Assembly: GCA_011524395.1 (NCBI GenBank)
Contig: WTKN01000212.1
Span: 59,325 to 112,411 of the forward strand
Reading direction: 5' to 3'
DNA length: 53,087 nucleotides
Origin: Moorena sp. SS36440bin_2
Lineage (GTDB): Bacteria; Cyanobacteriota; Cyanobacteriia; Cyanobacteriales; Coleofasciculaceae
How positions within the stretch are numbered: position 1 is the first letter of the stretch; the number at the start of each line of letters is the position of its first letter. The notes beneath the pieces were generated by a model. The model did no database searches. It was not told where the DNA came from and worked only from the letters and a program-made list of their open reading frames with translations. Shown here in pieces: positions 43,536 through 52,713 of this stretch. The position numbers were made by a program, and so were the translations under genes.

Positions 43536-45758
43536 CTACAAATCTTCACTGAGAACTTCATGGAAAGCAAACCCAGGGGCAGCCAGTACAAAGACAATGG
43601 TAGGAAGACCAGCAGTTTTTAGCTGTAAACTTTCGTAATATTGAGTAAAATTATCGTCTGGTGTAGCCATACCCATAAAGATTAAGTCAGCATCAGTCGA
43701 TGACTCATGAAGAATAGTATTAAAAGAACGCCCTTGGGAAACCAGCACCTGACAAATAACCCCAATCCGCAACTGTTTCACCCAATTACTTAAGTTTGCC
43801 CGTGCTGCTTGAGCTGCTATTTCATTCGGAAGCACCAACTTGAGGTAAATCTCAGCATTTTGCCACTTCAGGTCGCTGCGCAATAGATAAGCTAGGAGCA
43901 ACATCAGGCTACCATTGGCTTGCTTACCGCCCCACCAAACATCAATCCGTTGACGACTACCGAAACCCTGCTCCCGATTTTCCCGCAGAATTACTACATT
44001 ACGCTTTGCCTGGTGTATGTGAGTAATCAAGCGACAGTAAGGCTGGCGGCGGCTAAGGCTTTCATTATCCCCGAGTAAAACTGTATTGGGAACTAGTGGT
44101 CCTATACCGTAAGTTTCCACCAGTTGCCGGGCTCCGGTAAAGAGATCCGGTGCTGTTACCAAGCGCACTAGAGCTTGTACACTACGCCGTTCGAGATACT
44201 CACTGATGGTTTGTTCTAACTGTGCCTGCTTAGCCACACTATGGGAACTACTGGGTAAAATACTCGAAACGGTCACTAAACCGCGATTATGGGTCAGAGC
44301 ATCGGCTAACTCTATCAAAGACCATCGTTTAGTGGGAGCTCCTGACAGCACCAAGATGTGGGGTCGCCAGTTTTTCGGATCAGGATGATGACTAATCTGA
44401 AAAATACCAGTGCGCAACAGTGCCATCCAAATGCCCCGGCGTACATCTCCCCAAGCCGTGCGCAGTTCCCGCTGCTGTAACCAAAGGTAAACCCCCAAGA
44501 CAATAACAGCTGCTGCCACTGTGGCAAAGGCATTGATCAAAAACATTACGATCAGGCAACCCAATGCCCCTAACAGTGACAGAAACCAGTTAACTTTAAA
44601 GGAGGGTCGGAACGAAGGACTTTGCAAAAAGCCCTCAATGGCAGCTGCTACATTCAACACCAGATAGGTGGTCAGAAAGAACATACTTAGCACTGGTGCA
44701 ATGATATCTAATTGACCAAGGCAAACTGCAGCAGTAGCTATTCCCAAGGTTACAGCGGTACCAATCCGTGGTTCATCATCTCGTCCACTACCCGTACCTA
44801 GGAATCGCATCCAACGGGGTAATACTCCATCTCTAGCTAGTGCCTGTAAAATCCGGGGAGCTCCCAGAATACTCCCTAAGGCACTGCTGAGAGTAGCACC
44901 CCATACCCCAAGTAGGATGGCCGGACCCCAAAATGCCATCTGCTTCATAATCAAAGGATTGGCAATTAGGGCATCTCCTCCTACCCGCATCGATAGAATA
45001 ATTGGTACGATCATATAAACGGCATATCCTGTGCCTACTGCTGCCAGAGTACCGATGGGAATGGCGCGGATCGGGTTTCGTAGATCACCGGACATATTTA
45101 CCCCAGCCATAATACCGGTCACGGCAGGAAAGAAGACAGCAAAGACACCCCAGAAGGATTCTTTGGAGGTCACCCACAGCTCAATATTAGCTACATCATA
45201 AGGGTAATCATGGTTACCGACGAATAGAGCAATCAGGGATAGCACTATCGCAGCCATAATAAAGTATTGAATGCGGATGGCGAGGCTAGCGGAAGTCAAA
45301 GCCAGTATTGCCACTAAAATAGTTGTAATTAGCGCTACATAAAGCTGGTTGAGGTGGGGAAAAGTCTTAACTACGCTCTCGGCAAAACCAATAGTGTATA
45401 AGGCGACTGACAGAGCTTGGGCAAAGTAAAGGGGAATTCCTACGGCACCGCCAGTTTCAATTCCTAGGGAACGGCTAATCATGTAATAGGCACCACCAGC
45501 CCTAACAATGCGGTCAGTTGCGATCGCAGAAATAGACAGAGCCGTCAAAAAGGTAATACTGGTGGAGAGGGTAACAATGATTAGGGTACCCACTAAACCA
45601 ACATTACCAAGTACCCAACCAAAGCGCAGGTACATAATAACCCCCAGGATGGTGAGAATCGACGGAGTATAGACCCCACCGAATGTTCCCAAACCTGAAG
45701 TTTTTTCCTGAGTAGGCTCGACAACAGGAGATGAGCGGCGACCAAAGAATAACTTCAT
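43536..45758 (-). CDS. Cation-chloride-cotransporter-like amino acid permease family protein
   Basis: 740 residues. The first ~430 residues form about 12 membrane helices of the APC fold. The N-terminal 'GTFGGVYTPSILTILGVIMYLRFGW' region and 'RAGGAYYMISRSLG' are the hallmarks of the Na-K-Cl/K-Cl cotransporter (SLC12) branch. The C-terminal ~300 residues are soluble, with 'NWRPHILVLSGAPTKRWSLIELADALT' and 'DADLIFMGMATPDD', as in the regulatory cytoplasmic domain of CCC proteins. It probably moves chloride with K+ or Na+, useful for a marine or halotolerant cell. Substrate ions cannot be read from sequence. It is monocistronic. Confidence 0.85.
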   Translation of the reverse strand: MKLFFGRRSSPVVEPTQEKTSGLGTFGGVYTPSILTILGVIMYLRFGWVLGNVGLVGTLIIVTLSTSITFLTALSISAIATDRIVRAGGAYYMISRSLGIETGGAVGIPLYFAQALSVALYTIGFAESVVKTFPHLNQLYVALITTILVAILALTSASLAIRIQYFIMAAIVLSLIALFVGNHDYPYDVANIELWVTSKESFWGVFAVFFPAVTGIMAGVNMSGDLRNPIRAIPIGTLAAVGTGYAVYMIVPIILSMRVGGDALIANPLIMKQMAFWGPAILLGVWGATLSSALGSILGAPRILQALARDGVLPRWMRFLGTGSGRDDEPRIGTAVTLGIATAAVCLGQLDIIAPVLSMFFLTTYLVLNVAAAIEGFLQSPSFRPSFKVNWFLSLLGALGCLIVMFLINAFATVAAAVIVLGVYLWLQQRELRTAWGDVRRGIWMALLRTGIFQISHHPDPKNWRPHILVLSGAPTKRWSLIELADALTHNRGLVTVSSILPSSSHSVAKQAQLEQTISEYLERRSVQALVRLVTAPDLFTGARQLVETYGIGPLVPNTVLLGDNESLSRRQPYCRLITHIHQAKRNVVILRENREQGFGSRQRIDVWWGGKQANGSLMLLLAYLLRSDLKWQNAEIYLKLVLPNEIAAQAARANLSNWVKQLRIGVICQVLVSQGRSFNTILHESSTDADLIFMGMATPDDNFTQYYESLQLKTAGLPTIVFVLAAPGFAFHEVLSEDL

Positions 45759-46607
45759 ATGTCTAAAACACGAATATAGTGCATTAAGCTAATCTGAATA
45801 TGGGAAAACGGGAATAGGGAACAGAGATTTTCATTCCTTTGGTGTGCGCGTGTCGCCCATGAATTTCTGACTTGAAAAAGCCGTCGAGGCAAGCAAGTGC
45901 GAAGCGTTCTCGGTGAAATACCAGAGATGTTCATACTTTGTTCTTTGTTTTAAATTCATTTTTGATCGGGGTATAGCTGGAAAATTTTTCAAGTCCTTGG
46001 CAGACAATGTCATACCAAATCCTGTTCCCATACCCCCCTTATCCGCATAGCCTTAGATTACTGGCATACAAAGATTTGGTCGATATTCATAAAAGGGTAA
46101 TGACCACGCGGATTTGGTATCAGTTGGTAAATTGATCCAGGTCCATTAACAACTCCACCAGTTCTACCCCCAAGCCACCAACATTGCAACTCAAGGATGT
46201 TACAAGGTTGGTAGCCTCGGCTTTTGGTTCAACATTGGATGAATTTCACACCACAGGACTAACTGCTGTCATGGGGTTTTGGGCAAACAAGTAGAAACTG
46301 CTAATGGAACGAAGAGAACAGAAACGATAGTCTTTTAATCGGACAGTCTTTTAAGCTGACTACAGAATTAACTTGCGCGCATTCCCAACGCTTTTTGCAC
46401 CCCAATCACGAATTTAAGACATTTTTTGCTCAATGACCAATAATTACCCATATTGGGTAATATCAACTCCGGTTAATCACTTCGTTAATCAATCCAGTCT
46501 TCAAGAAGAGCGCCAGTGTGTTGTACTTAACCGGACAATTCTATGTAGAATTCTGTTGGGCTAGATAGTCAGCCGACAGCCTGCGATACCATTCAACTGT
46601 AGCGTGA
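45759..46607. other. Spacer with a possible open-frame remnant
   Basis: 850 bp without a clear gene. A plus frame from about 46137 to the TAG at 46292 has no ATG but reads plausibly coding (SINNSTSSTPKPPTLQLK, then VTRLVASAFGSTLDEFHTT); it may be a gene remnant. A minus frame at 45831-46031 looks random. AATTCTA..TAGAATT near 46537 is a short palindrome. Promoters of the flanking genes should lie at its ends. Confidence 0.4.
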
Positions 46608-46991
46608 ATGACAATAAGCACTATGGAGCCTGATTCTCTACCGACAGAGTTAATTTTGACCCACCCACCTCAGACCATTGGCAATGTTCAACTGGATTGG
46701 ATACCTCAACCCGGTAACTATCTCGACTTTAAAGGTAAAACCTACACAGTTTTAGAGCGCCACCACCGCTACTGTCTTAAGTCAGGGCGCTATCGTTTGC
46801 ATAAAATTGCTCTGTATGTGCAGTCTTCTCGACACCCTAGTGAAAAAAGCCTGCTCCAGGGGCGTTGGGTGATTGGGGATGCCAGCTGTTATTTCAATGC
46901 TCACTCTGAATTGATTCGTTGTGCTGTCAATCCAGAGGGACCCTGTGATTCTTGTTGCTTTTACGAACCGTTGAAAACCGGAACTGACTAA
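46608..46991 (+). CDS. DUF6464-like cyanobacterial protein
   Basis: 127 residues. The segments 'LDWIPQPGNYLDFKGKTYTVLERHHRY', SGRYRLHKIALYVQSS and the Cys-rich C-terminus (CYFNAHSELIRC, GPCDSCCFYEP) match my memory of the DUF6464 family, found across cyanobacteria with unknown role. The C-terminal Cys pattern (C, C, CxxCC) could bind metal. There is no signal peptide or membrane segment. Its TAA directly abuts the stop of the convergent fmt gene (no intergenic base), so the two transcripts must overlap. An alternative start is the ATG five codons in. Confidence 0.65.
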   Translation: MTISTMEPDSLPTELILTHPPQTIGNVQLDWIPQPGNYLDFKGKTYTVLERHHRYCLKSGRYRLHKIALYVQSSRHPSEKSLLQGRWVIGDASCYFNAHSELIRCAVNPEGPCDSCCFYEPLKTGTD

Positions 46992-47993
46992 CTAACTATT
47001 ACCTAGAACTTCTCCTACTTCTAAACGCATACCATTGGCAAAATCCCAAGCAGATTGAGCACGTTTGCCAGCTAATTGCACTTGCTGCAACAACAACAAT
47101 CCCTTTCCAGTTTGAATAATTGGACCGATTCCCTTGGCAATCTTTACAACTTCTCCAGGACGACCTGAACCAACATCAAGAGTAGACCACTCCTGCGATC
47201 GCATTTTTAACTGTGAAGGCAACTCGGATAAGTAAGCCGAATCTAAGGGAGCAGTGGCACTGATTTTCAGAGATTTACCCCGAAATGAGGTAACGCAGTT
47301 TGGGAAAAATCCCCGAATCTGATTGTGTAACTCCAAGTTAGACCGTGACCAATCTAGGCCATAATCTGACTTTTGAATCAGTGGTGCATAGGTAGCCTCA
47401 GAGTGATCTTGAGGAATTGCTTGGATGTCCTGTAACTCTTGCTTCAGTAGGGTTTCAATCAACAAATCAGCTCCCAAATTGCTCAGAGTTTTTGCCAAAT
47501 CCTGGGCAGTATCCAATAGTCTGATTGGTGTATATGCTTTCAAGAGCATTGCTCCAGTATCCATTCCAGCATCCATCAACATCGTCGTGATGCCAGTTTG
47601 GGCTTCACCATTATATAGACACCACTGGATCGGAGCTGCTCCCCTATACTTAGGCAAAATTGAGCCATGTACATTGATACAACCTACCGTAGGCATATCC
47701 AGAATCTCTTGGGAGAGAATCTGCCCATAGGCAACCACCACAAAAACATCAGCCTTTACCTGCCTGAGCTGAGTTAGGGTTTCCCTATGCTTTTTCAGGC
47801 GCTGCGGTTGCCAAACTGGTAGTTTATGTGCTATTGCTATTGATTTTACTGGGGAAGGAATCAGCTGGTTACCACGTCCTCGACGCTTATCCGGCTGAGT
47901 CACCACACCCACCACCTCAAATTCAGGATGGTTCAACAAACCTTCCAAACAAGGTAGAGCAAATTGGGGAGTACCAAAGAATACAACTCGCAT
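46992..47993 (-). CDS. fmt: Methionyl-tRNA formyltransferase
   Basis: 333 residues. It begins [20 protein letters not shown]. The formyl-transfer active site is visible as '[19 protein letters not shown]' (usually [12 protein letters not shown]) and '[18 protein letters not shown]'; the C-terminal OB-like tRNA-binding domain follows from about residue 210. It formylates initiator Met-tRNA using 10-formyl-THF. It is the last gene before a convergent neighbour and has a repeat-bearing 5' spacer of 52 bp after the OmpA-like gene's stop side. No def gene is next to it. Confidence 0.96.
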   Translation of the reverse strand: MRVVFFGTPQFALPCLEGLLNHPEFEVVGVVTQPDKRRGRGNQLIPSPVKSIAIAHKLPVWQPQRLKKHRETLTQLRQVKADVFVVVAYGQILSQEILDMPTVGCINVHGSILPKYRGAAPIQWCLYNGEAQTGITTMLMDAGMDTGAMLLKAYTPIRLLDTAQDLAKTLSNLGADLLIETLLKQELQDIQAIPQDHSEATYAPLIQKSDYGLDWSRSNLELHNQIRGFFPNCVTSFRGKSLKISATAPLDSAYLSELPSQLKMRSQEWSTLDVGSGRPGEVVKIAKGIGPIIQTGKGLLLLQQVQLAGKRAQSAWDFANGMRLEVGEVLGNS

Positions 47994-48009
47994 CTAGAAA
48001 TTACCAATA

Positions 48010-48049
48010 ACTAATGACTAATGACTAATAACTAATGACTAATGACTAA
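48010..48049. repeat. CTAATGA heptad array
   Basis: About six near-perfect 7-nt units (CTAATGA, with one CTAATAA) fill the gap between the OmpA-like gene stop and the fmt start on the minus strand. The array overlaps the OmpA-like stop codon and must lie in the fmt leader. Confidence 0.85.
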
Positions 48050-48909
48050 TCCACAGCAATTTCCACCCGACGATTACGTTGCTGATTAACCTCAGTATCA
48101 TTAGCGACCAAAGGACGAGTTTCTCCGTAGCCAATAATCAGCCAACGGTATGGATCGTCTAAAGCACTACTAAGATACTGCTGAACTGCTTTGGCACGCT
48201 TAAATGAAAGGTTTCGATTCTCTTTGGCTTCGCGGGGGTTGTCGGTATGGATAGCAATCCGGATTGTACTGCCGGGATAGGCTTGCAAATCTGTGACAAT
48301 TTTCTCTAGGATCAAACCTGCTTCTGGGCGTAACGTACTTTTACTTTTCTGAAATAAAATATCACTGGGCAACGTGACTTTCAACTTGTTGGCAGCGGAG
48401 GCAGCTAATCGATTGCCATTGCTATTACCAACTAATGGAGTATCGCTACTTAGAGTCGATGGTTCCTTGAGGAGCAAAGTGATCCCTTGGATGCGTCTTT
48501 CGAGAGATTCATTCCCTCCCGAGGTTCCCAATTGAGTTTCCAACATTGTCACGTCCTCACTCAATCTCTTCAGTCGCTTGTCTAACTCACTTAGCTGAGC
48601 TTTGACCTGGACTCTTTGAACCGGTGTCAATTGTTTTAGTACATTGGCTTCCGTTGGTTCCCGAATTGAACTAAAATTGAAAAACCTTGATTCTCCCTTG
48701 TTATCCAGATGCTCCAGTAATTTTAATATCAGGGGTTTTTCTGGATTCGGGTTAGGGTAAGCATTGGCAACAACAATGCCAAATATCAAGGCCAAGCCAC
48801 TCCCTACGCCTAGCAGTAGTAGCCTGAAAATTAAGATCAGTAGGCAGTTCAGTATACTTATTGAGGTTTCAGGTCTGGTATTGGTGTTGGAAGTAGCGGG
48901 TTGAGTCAC
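48046..48909 (-). CDS. Membrane-anchored OmpA-family protein
   Basis: 287 residues starting with GTG; AAGGAGAT lies about 15 nt upstream. It has one membrane helix at about 25-50 (LLILIFRLLLLGVGSGLALI), a coiled coil at about 92-130, a Ser/Asn-rich linker, and a C-terminal OmpA/MotB peptidoglycan-binding domain (about 175-287: 'ILFQKSKSTLRPEAG', 'RIAIHTDNP', NLSFKRAKAVQQYL, GYGETRPLVANDTE, NQQRNRRVEI). It probably tethers the cytoplasmic membrane to the cell wall. The layout resembles MotB-like or gas-vesicle-independent wall anchors; no motA partner is nearby. Confidence 0.85.
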   Translation of the reverse strand: MTQPATSNTNTRPETSISILNCLLILIFRLLLLGVGSGLALIFGIVVANAYPNPNPEKPLILKLLEHLDNKGESRFFNFSSIREPTEANVLKQLTPVQRVQVKAQLSELDKRLKRLSEDVTMLETQLGTSGGNESLERRIQGITLLLKEPSTLSSDTPLVGNSNGNRLAASAANKLKVTLPSDILFQKSKSTLRPEAGLILEKIVTDLQAYPGSTIRIAIHTDNPREAKENRNLSFKRAKAVQQYLSSALDDPYRWLIIGYGETRPLVANDTEVNQQRNRRVEIAVD

Positions 48910-49386
48910 ACCGAATTTTGTTAGATCTCCTTCAACATAATGAGGCAGGATTCTCCAATTGTAATCCGTTACAGGTCAAGGGCGGGTATTTAACATTATA
49001 TAAGAATTCAATAAAACAAGGTTTAATTAAAAATGATTATCATAACACTTAAACCTCCAAACCAACCAGTTAATTACAATTCCAAGCCTAACAACTTTTG
49101 TGTGAGGGCTACCAACTTCAGCCAAGACCTCTGAGGGTAAGGAAATAGTGTTAATTGTTTATTTTTCCCTGGCTGATTTTCTTTGTCTGCCAAGGGTTGC
49201 TTGATAGTGGAGGGTAATGGTAACTGACTGAGTCGAAGTGTAAGAAACCCCGTCCGTAATGCAGGGTCGGTAGGGCGAGTTGATCACTTTTTCACCTTTT
49301 ACACCTAAAGTGAAGGAACTATATTCTAGTTTCTTGGGGTTGCTCCTCTAACTAGAAACGCTAATTAGTAACTGAAAGACCAATCA
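48910..49386. other. Divergent spacer
   Basis: 477 bp upstream of both the OmpA-like gene (minus) and an exported protein gene (plus). TTCTAGTT / AACTAGAA (about 49324-49360) forms an 8-bp hairpin about 30 nt before the plus gene. No gene is seen. Confidence 0.45.
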
Positions 49387-50259
49387 ATGTTGAAAAGGCA
49401 ATTGAGTTTAGCAGGATGGCTTAAAAATCAACCACTAGGACTCTTGTTAGCAACTTTGATGTTGATAACATCTAGCCTATCTGCCGAGAAAGCCAAGGCT
49501 AATGAATCCTTAGTAGCCAGTCAATCATCGGTGCTATCTTCCCAGCATTTAAGGGAAGTAACAGAAGCTATCAAACCTGATATAACCGAACCATACGTTC
49601 AGAGTGACCCACTCAATAGTCCTTATCCTATTCCTTGGAATTGGGTCTTGGAAACCCACGCTGAACTGGTTGCTAATCAGAGTTTTGGGTTTAGGTACTA
49701 TCGCAGCCAATCACTAGTGTCTCCGGATGGCAAGTATGCTGCCTATAGTCGGATTCAACTACAAGGACAGCCGGAACTGTACCGCAGCCGCATCAGTAGT
49801 GTGATGTTTCTAGAAAATTTGCAGACTGGGGATTTGCGCATCATAACTGCATCTTCTCCGTTAGCTAACCATATTAATGATGATAAATTAAGCGGTGCGA
49901 TCGCTATTCTGATTCCCGTGTCTTGGACAGAGTCAAGCGATCGCCTTCTAGGGCGACAATTTGAAGGTTTTTTTAATACCTCAGATGCTTCAGATTACGC
50001 AGTCATTTGGGATCGGAACCAAAATACTGTGACCACCTTGGCTCCTAAGCGCATTCATTATACTAATGCACTGTTGCTAGGCTGGAGTCAAGCTAATCCA
50101 GATCAAGTGCTATTTCAGGCTGGTGAGTTGGGCAATGAGTATTGGCCAATGTGGTCTGTTGAACCCAATGGTTACACTGCTCTTACCTTTGAGGATGAAC
50201 CTATAGTTTATGGTGAATCAGTAGAACACATTTGGTCTGGTTCCCAGGCACGCTGGTAA
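49387..50259 (+). CDS. Exported protein of unknown function, beta-propeller-like
   Basis: 290 residues. The signal peptide (about 1-40: KRQLSLAGWLKNQPLGLLLA, then a hydrophobic run ending near AKANES) indicates export. The mature part contains repeats such as VSPDGKYAAYSRI, FLENLQTGDLRIIT and 'ILIPVSWTESSDRLLGRQ', which recall blades of TolB/DPP-IV-type beta-propellers. The family appears cyanobacterial, and I do not know a function. It is monocistronic, and a heptad hairpin at 50268-50309 follows. Confidence 0.7.
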   Translation: MLKRQLSLAGWLKNQPLGLLLATLMLITSSLSAEKAKANESLVASQSSVLSSQHLREVTEAIKPDITEPYVQSDPLNSPYPIPWNWVLETHAELVANQSFGFRYYRSQSLVSPDGKYAAYSRIQLQGQPELYRSRISSVMFLENLQTGDLRIITASSPLANHINDDKLSGAIAILIPVSWTESSDRLLGRQFEGFFNTSDASDYAVIWDRNQNTVTTLAPKRIHYTNALLLGWSQANPDQVLFQAGELGNEYWPMWSVEPNGYTALTFEDEPIVYGESVEHIWSGSQARW

Positions 50260-50267
50260 TCCCAAAA

Positions 50268-50309
50268 GATGAAGGATGAAGGATAAATTTTCATCCTTCA
50301 TCCTTCATC
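50268..50309. terminator. GATGAAG-heptad hairpin between convergent genes
   Basis: GATGAAGGATGAAGGAT (50268-50284) pairs exactly with ATCCTTCATCCTTCATC (50293-50309) across an 8-nt loop. Both arms are 7-nt tandem repeats, showing that a repeat array and a terminator-like hairpin can be the same structure. It sits 9 bp past one stop and 24 bp from the other gene's stop. Confidence 0.7.
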
Positions 50310-50332
50310 CTTCACACTTCATCGTTTACCAA

Positions 50333-50566
50333 TTATCTTTGATGTTGTGCTACCAATTTTTTTAGGTAAGAGTAAGCATCTTCTGGTGAAAGAGTGAAGA
50401 TTTGACCTTTGCATAGGATTTCGTACCTTCCTAAGTAATAACCATGTCCACCAATTAAACCCATCTTTGCGGCTTGATTGCCAAGCTTGGTTAATTCCTG
50501 TCGAATTGAATAGTCCAATTCTTCTATTTGTTGATCAATAACTTGATTAATAGTTTGTTCTTTCAT
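50333..50566 (-). CDS. Small conserved-looking hypothetical protein
   Basis: 77 residues, soluble, mixed alpha/beta, with 'GLIGGHGYYLGRYEILCKGQ' and a helical N-terminus rich in Glu and Gln. AGGAGCGG lies about 7 nt before the ATG, supporting a real gene. I do not recognise the family. It lies 71 bp downstream of another hypothetical on the same strand and may be co-transcribed with it. Confidence 0.6.
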   Translation of the reverse strand: MKEQTINQVIDQQIEELDYSIRQELTKLGNQAAKMGLIGGHGYYLGRYEILCKGQIFTLSPEDAYSYLKKLVAQHQR

Positions 50567-50637
50567 GTTTGACCGCTCCTAGTATAGTTATAATACTGCT
50601 TTCTGCACCCTACAACCGATCGACCTAGCGATAGCGG

Positions 50638-51246
50638 TCAACAAATTGGGCACTTGCCTGGATTAACTGCATGAATGCACTCACTTCCTGATGTCGGCCA
50701 TCCCCGTTTATAGGATGCTTCTTCAGGTTTCCCCCAACCTAGCTGCAATATAATTTCCCAAAAGTTGTAATTCTTATATTCATAGAGATTTGCCCATTCC
50801 GTTTTTTGGGCGACCTCTTTTACATCATTGGGCATAATTTTTTGATAGTCTTTACCAAAATTAATACTTAGGTATAAGTCCATACCTTGGATGCCTGTAT
50901 ACCAAAACTCTAAGAGGTCAGCTTTGGCAGCTTTAAGGATGTTCAGGTCACTGTCTAGGGCGGCTAACTGCTCGTCAATAGCAGGATAACGTAGAGTCTT
51001 TCCTTTCATAGTCAGTTCGCGCCAAATAATGCCTGAAACTTGGTGTTGCCGTTGGTAGCTGTGAACTGCGGCTTTAAAGTCGTTATAAGCACTGAACTTT
51101 TGAATTCCCTCCGGTTTCAGAAAGCGATCAATAACAGGGTTACCAGACACCGAAGCTGCCAGATTAAGACGTTGCCCATTCATGCACGAACGACGTTCTT
51201 GAGCCAAAATTTCGATTAGCTCCTGTGTGCTGTAAACCTTGGACAT
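50638..51246 (-). CDS. Hypothetical protein with Cys-rich C-terminus
   Basis: 202 residues from the ATG at 51246 (a GTG two codons upstream is the alternative). It has no signal peptide or membrane helix. The N-terminus resembles a small helical segment (VYSTQELIEILAQERRSCM), the middle is helical, and the end is 'ECIHAVNPGKCPIC', which could bind a metal ion. I recall similar unannotated cyanobacterial proteins but no function. Confidence 0.65.
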   Translation of the reverse strand: MSKVYSTQELIEILAQERRSCMNGQRLNLAASVSGNPVIDRFLKPEGIQKFSAYNDFKAAVHSYQRQHQVSGIIWRELTMKGKTLRYPAIDEQLAALDSDLNILKAAKADLLEFWYTGIQGMDLYLSINFGKDYQKIMPNDVKEVAQKTEWANLYEYKNYNFWEIILQLGWGKPEEASYKRGWPTSGSECIHAVNPGKCPIC

Positions 51247-51407
51247 CAGCACTGATGTTAACTGTACTTACAAATAGCTTAACCCGTAAACGTGACAAAA
51301 AAATATGGTAAATGCCAATGGCAGTTCACTCATGACTAAAACAATTTTGTTCATGTTACGTTGTGGGAGTTTGATTGGATGGAAGTCTAAGCACTAAGCC
51401 AATTAAA

Positions 51408-52025
51408 TCACTCTGATGTTAACTGAGCATTAATATCATTGACAGTGCGCAGCTTTAACTCTACAGATTCTGAACGGGGTAGTAAGTTAAACACTTCCCG
51501 AAACACATCATCTATCTGTTCATAAGGAACTTGTCCAATTTCGTTGAGTACTACCTCTGCATTTTGGTCAATCAGTACTGTCTGGGGAATTAAATCTTGG
51601 TAGTAGTATCCCGCTTCTGTGGGTGTATAGGTAGCATCAGGTAACAAAGTGTCGATGTTGACTGGAATAAAACTCGCTGCCCTACCATAAGGCTCCTGTA
51701 ACTTAGAGATAGTCACAGAATATAGCTTACAATCCCTACTGTCATCTACGTAGAACACCAACAAAGCTGGCTTTGTCCTGCGCAAAGAATCTTCTAAGGT
51801 AATTCGTGGTGGCACTATAGAGCCATTACCAGCATACAGAGCAAAAATATTACCATCAAAGCTGTCATCATCGAAACTTGCTAATGCTGATGGTGTTCCC
51901 AGTAGATACCAGCAGCTCAGTAAGCCGACAAGAATCAATAGGCATTTGGAAACAAATCTGCGCCTTACACAGCAACTATTATATCTAATAGTCCTGTATC
52001 GGAATCCTGCTAAACCTTCTATCAT
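51408..52025 (-). CDS. Thioredoxin-fold thylakoid protein (PSI accumulation factor type)
   Basis: 205 residues. The hydrophobic signal/anchor is at about 26-50 ('CLLILVGLLSCWYLLGTPSALA'). The exported domain has a thioredoxin-like order of strands ('PALLVFYVDDSRDCKLYS', 'FIPVNIDTLLP', 'LIPQTVLIDQNAEVVLN'), but the redox CxxC is replaced by SRDC, so only one Cys remains. This matches what I remember as the cyanobacterial 'thylakoid membrane photosystem I accumulation factor' family. A lumenal chaperone-like or single-Cys redox role is likely. The start may be internal, as the first ~20 residues are basic and unusual. Confidence 0.7.
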   Translation of the reverse strand: MIEGLAGFRYRTIRYNSCCVRRRFVSKCLLILVGLLSCWYLLGTPSALASFDDDSFDGNIFALYAGNGSIVPPRITLEDSLRRTKPALLVFYVDDSRDCKLYSVTISKLQEPYGRAASFIPVNIDTLLPDATYTPTEAGYYYQDLIPQTVLIDQNAEVVLNEIGQVPYEQIDDVFREVFNLLPRSESVELKLRTVNDINAQLTSE

Positions 52026-52177
52026 ACGGAATTATTAGCCCTTATCTCAAATCCGAGGTGAATCCAAGTCCAAGGGTTTCAAAAATCGCAACAATCACTA
52101 TAGCAATTGTAATTCAGTTGTGAACCCTAGTGCAGGCATATTGGCTGCACTACTAGGATAACTAGACTTAGGCGTGA

Positions 52178-52694
52178 TTGACACTCCCCGCCCGCTTATG
52201 AGCGGGGATTCTTAGTTCTACGACACGCCTTAAAATTAGTTATCCGTCAAAGGCAGTACTTAAGACAAATACCCGTTTAAAAACGCGCATATCGAGCCTA
52301 ATTTAACTAATCGAGCGTGGGCTTATCTCCCTAAGCGTTGGGTCTCCCCCGTTCCCGTGTGCCGGAGACGAAACCTTAGAAGAGTGGAGCCTTTATGGTT
52401 AGTCGGCTATGGGTAAAAGGGTTAAAACTTTGCCGATTTTGGCTCCACTCTTCTTACGGTAACTTCTAACCCCACGGTACGTTTAGTTTTAAAAGGTTAT
52501 TTTACTGGGGTTTCGGTATCTGTTAAGATCCATGCGTTTTGGCGAGGTATGCACGCTCCTCGTGTACTAGTATCGCTTTACGTCGTTGTTTGAAATTGGC
52601 AGTACCGACGAATCCTGCCTGTACGCTTTCTACATGTTTATTCTATCACACTTTACTTAAAAGCCGTCGAACGAAGGACGGGGCTTGAAACCCA
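52178..52694 (-). mobile_element. Degenerate IS200/IS605-like element without intact transposase
   Basis: Both ends carry subterminal hairpins of the IS200/IS605 type. One is CCCGCT-TATG-AGCGGG (52191-52206), preceded by GACACTCCCCG. The other is AAGCCGTC and GACGGGGCTT (52661-52686), with a 2-nt bulge, next to GAAACCC. The ~480 bp between has no frame longer than about 40 codons. A second stem-like pair, AGAGTGGAGCC (about 52382) and GGCTCCACTCT (about 52440), lies inside. It resembles a non-autonomous PATE-like derivative or the guide-RNA-bearing end of a tnpB element whose gene was lost. It starts 150 bp upstream of the thioredoxin-fold gene. Confidence 0.55.
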
Positions 52695-52713
52695 AAATTT
52701 TTGGTCAACTGCC

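Noticed and set aside
45831-46031. Minus-strand 66-codon ORF in the spacer before the DUF6464-like gene
   Set aside because: Composition looks random and there is no ribosome site or similarity.
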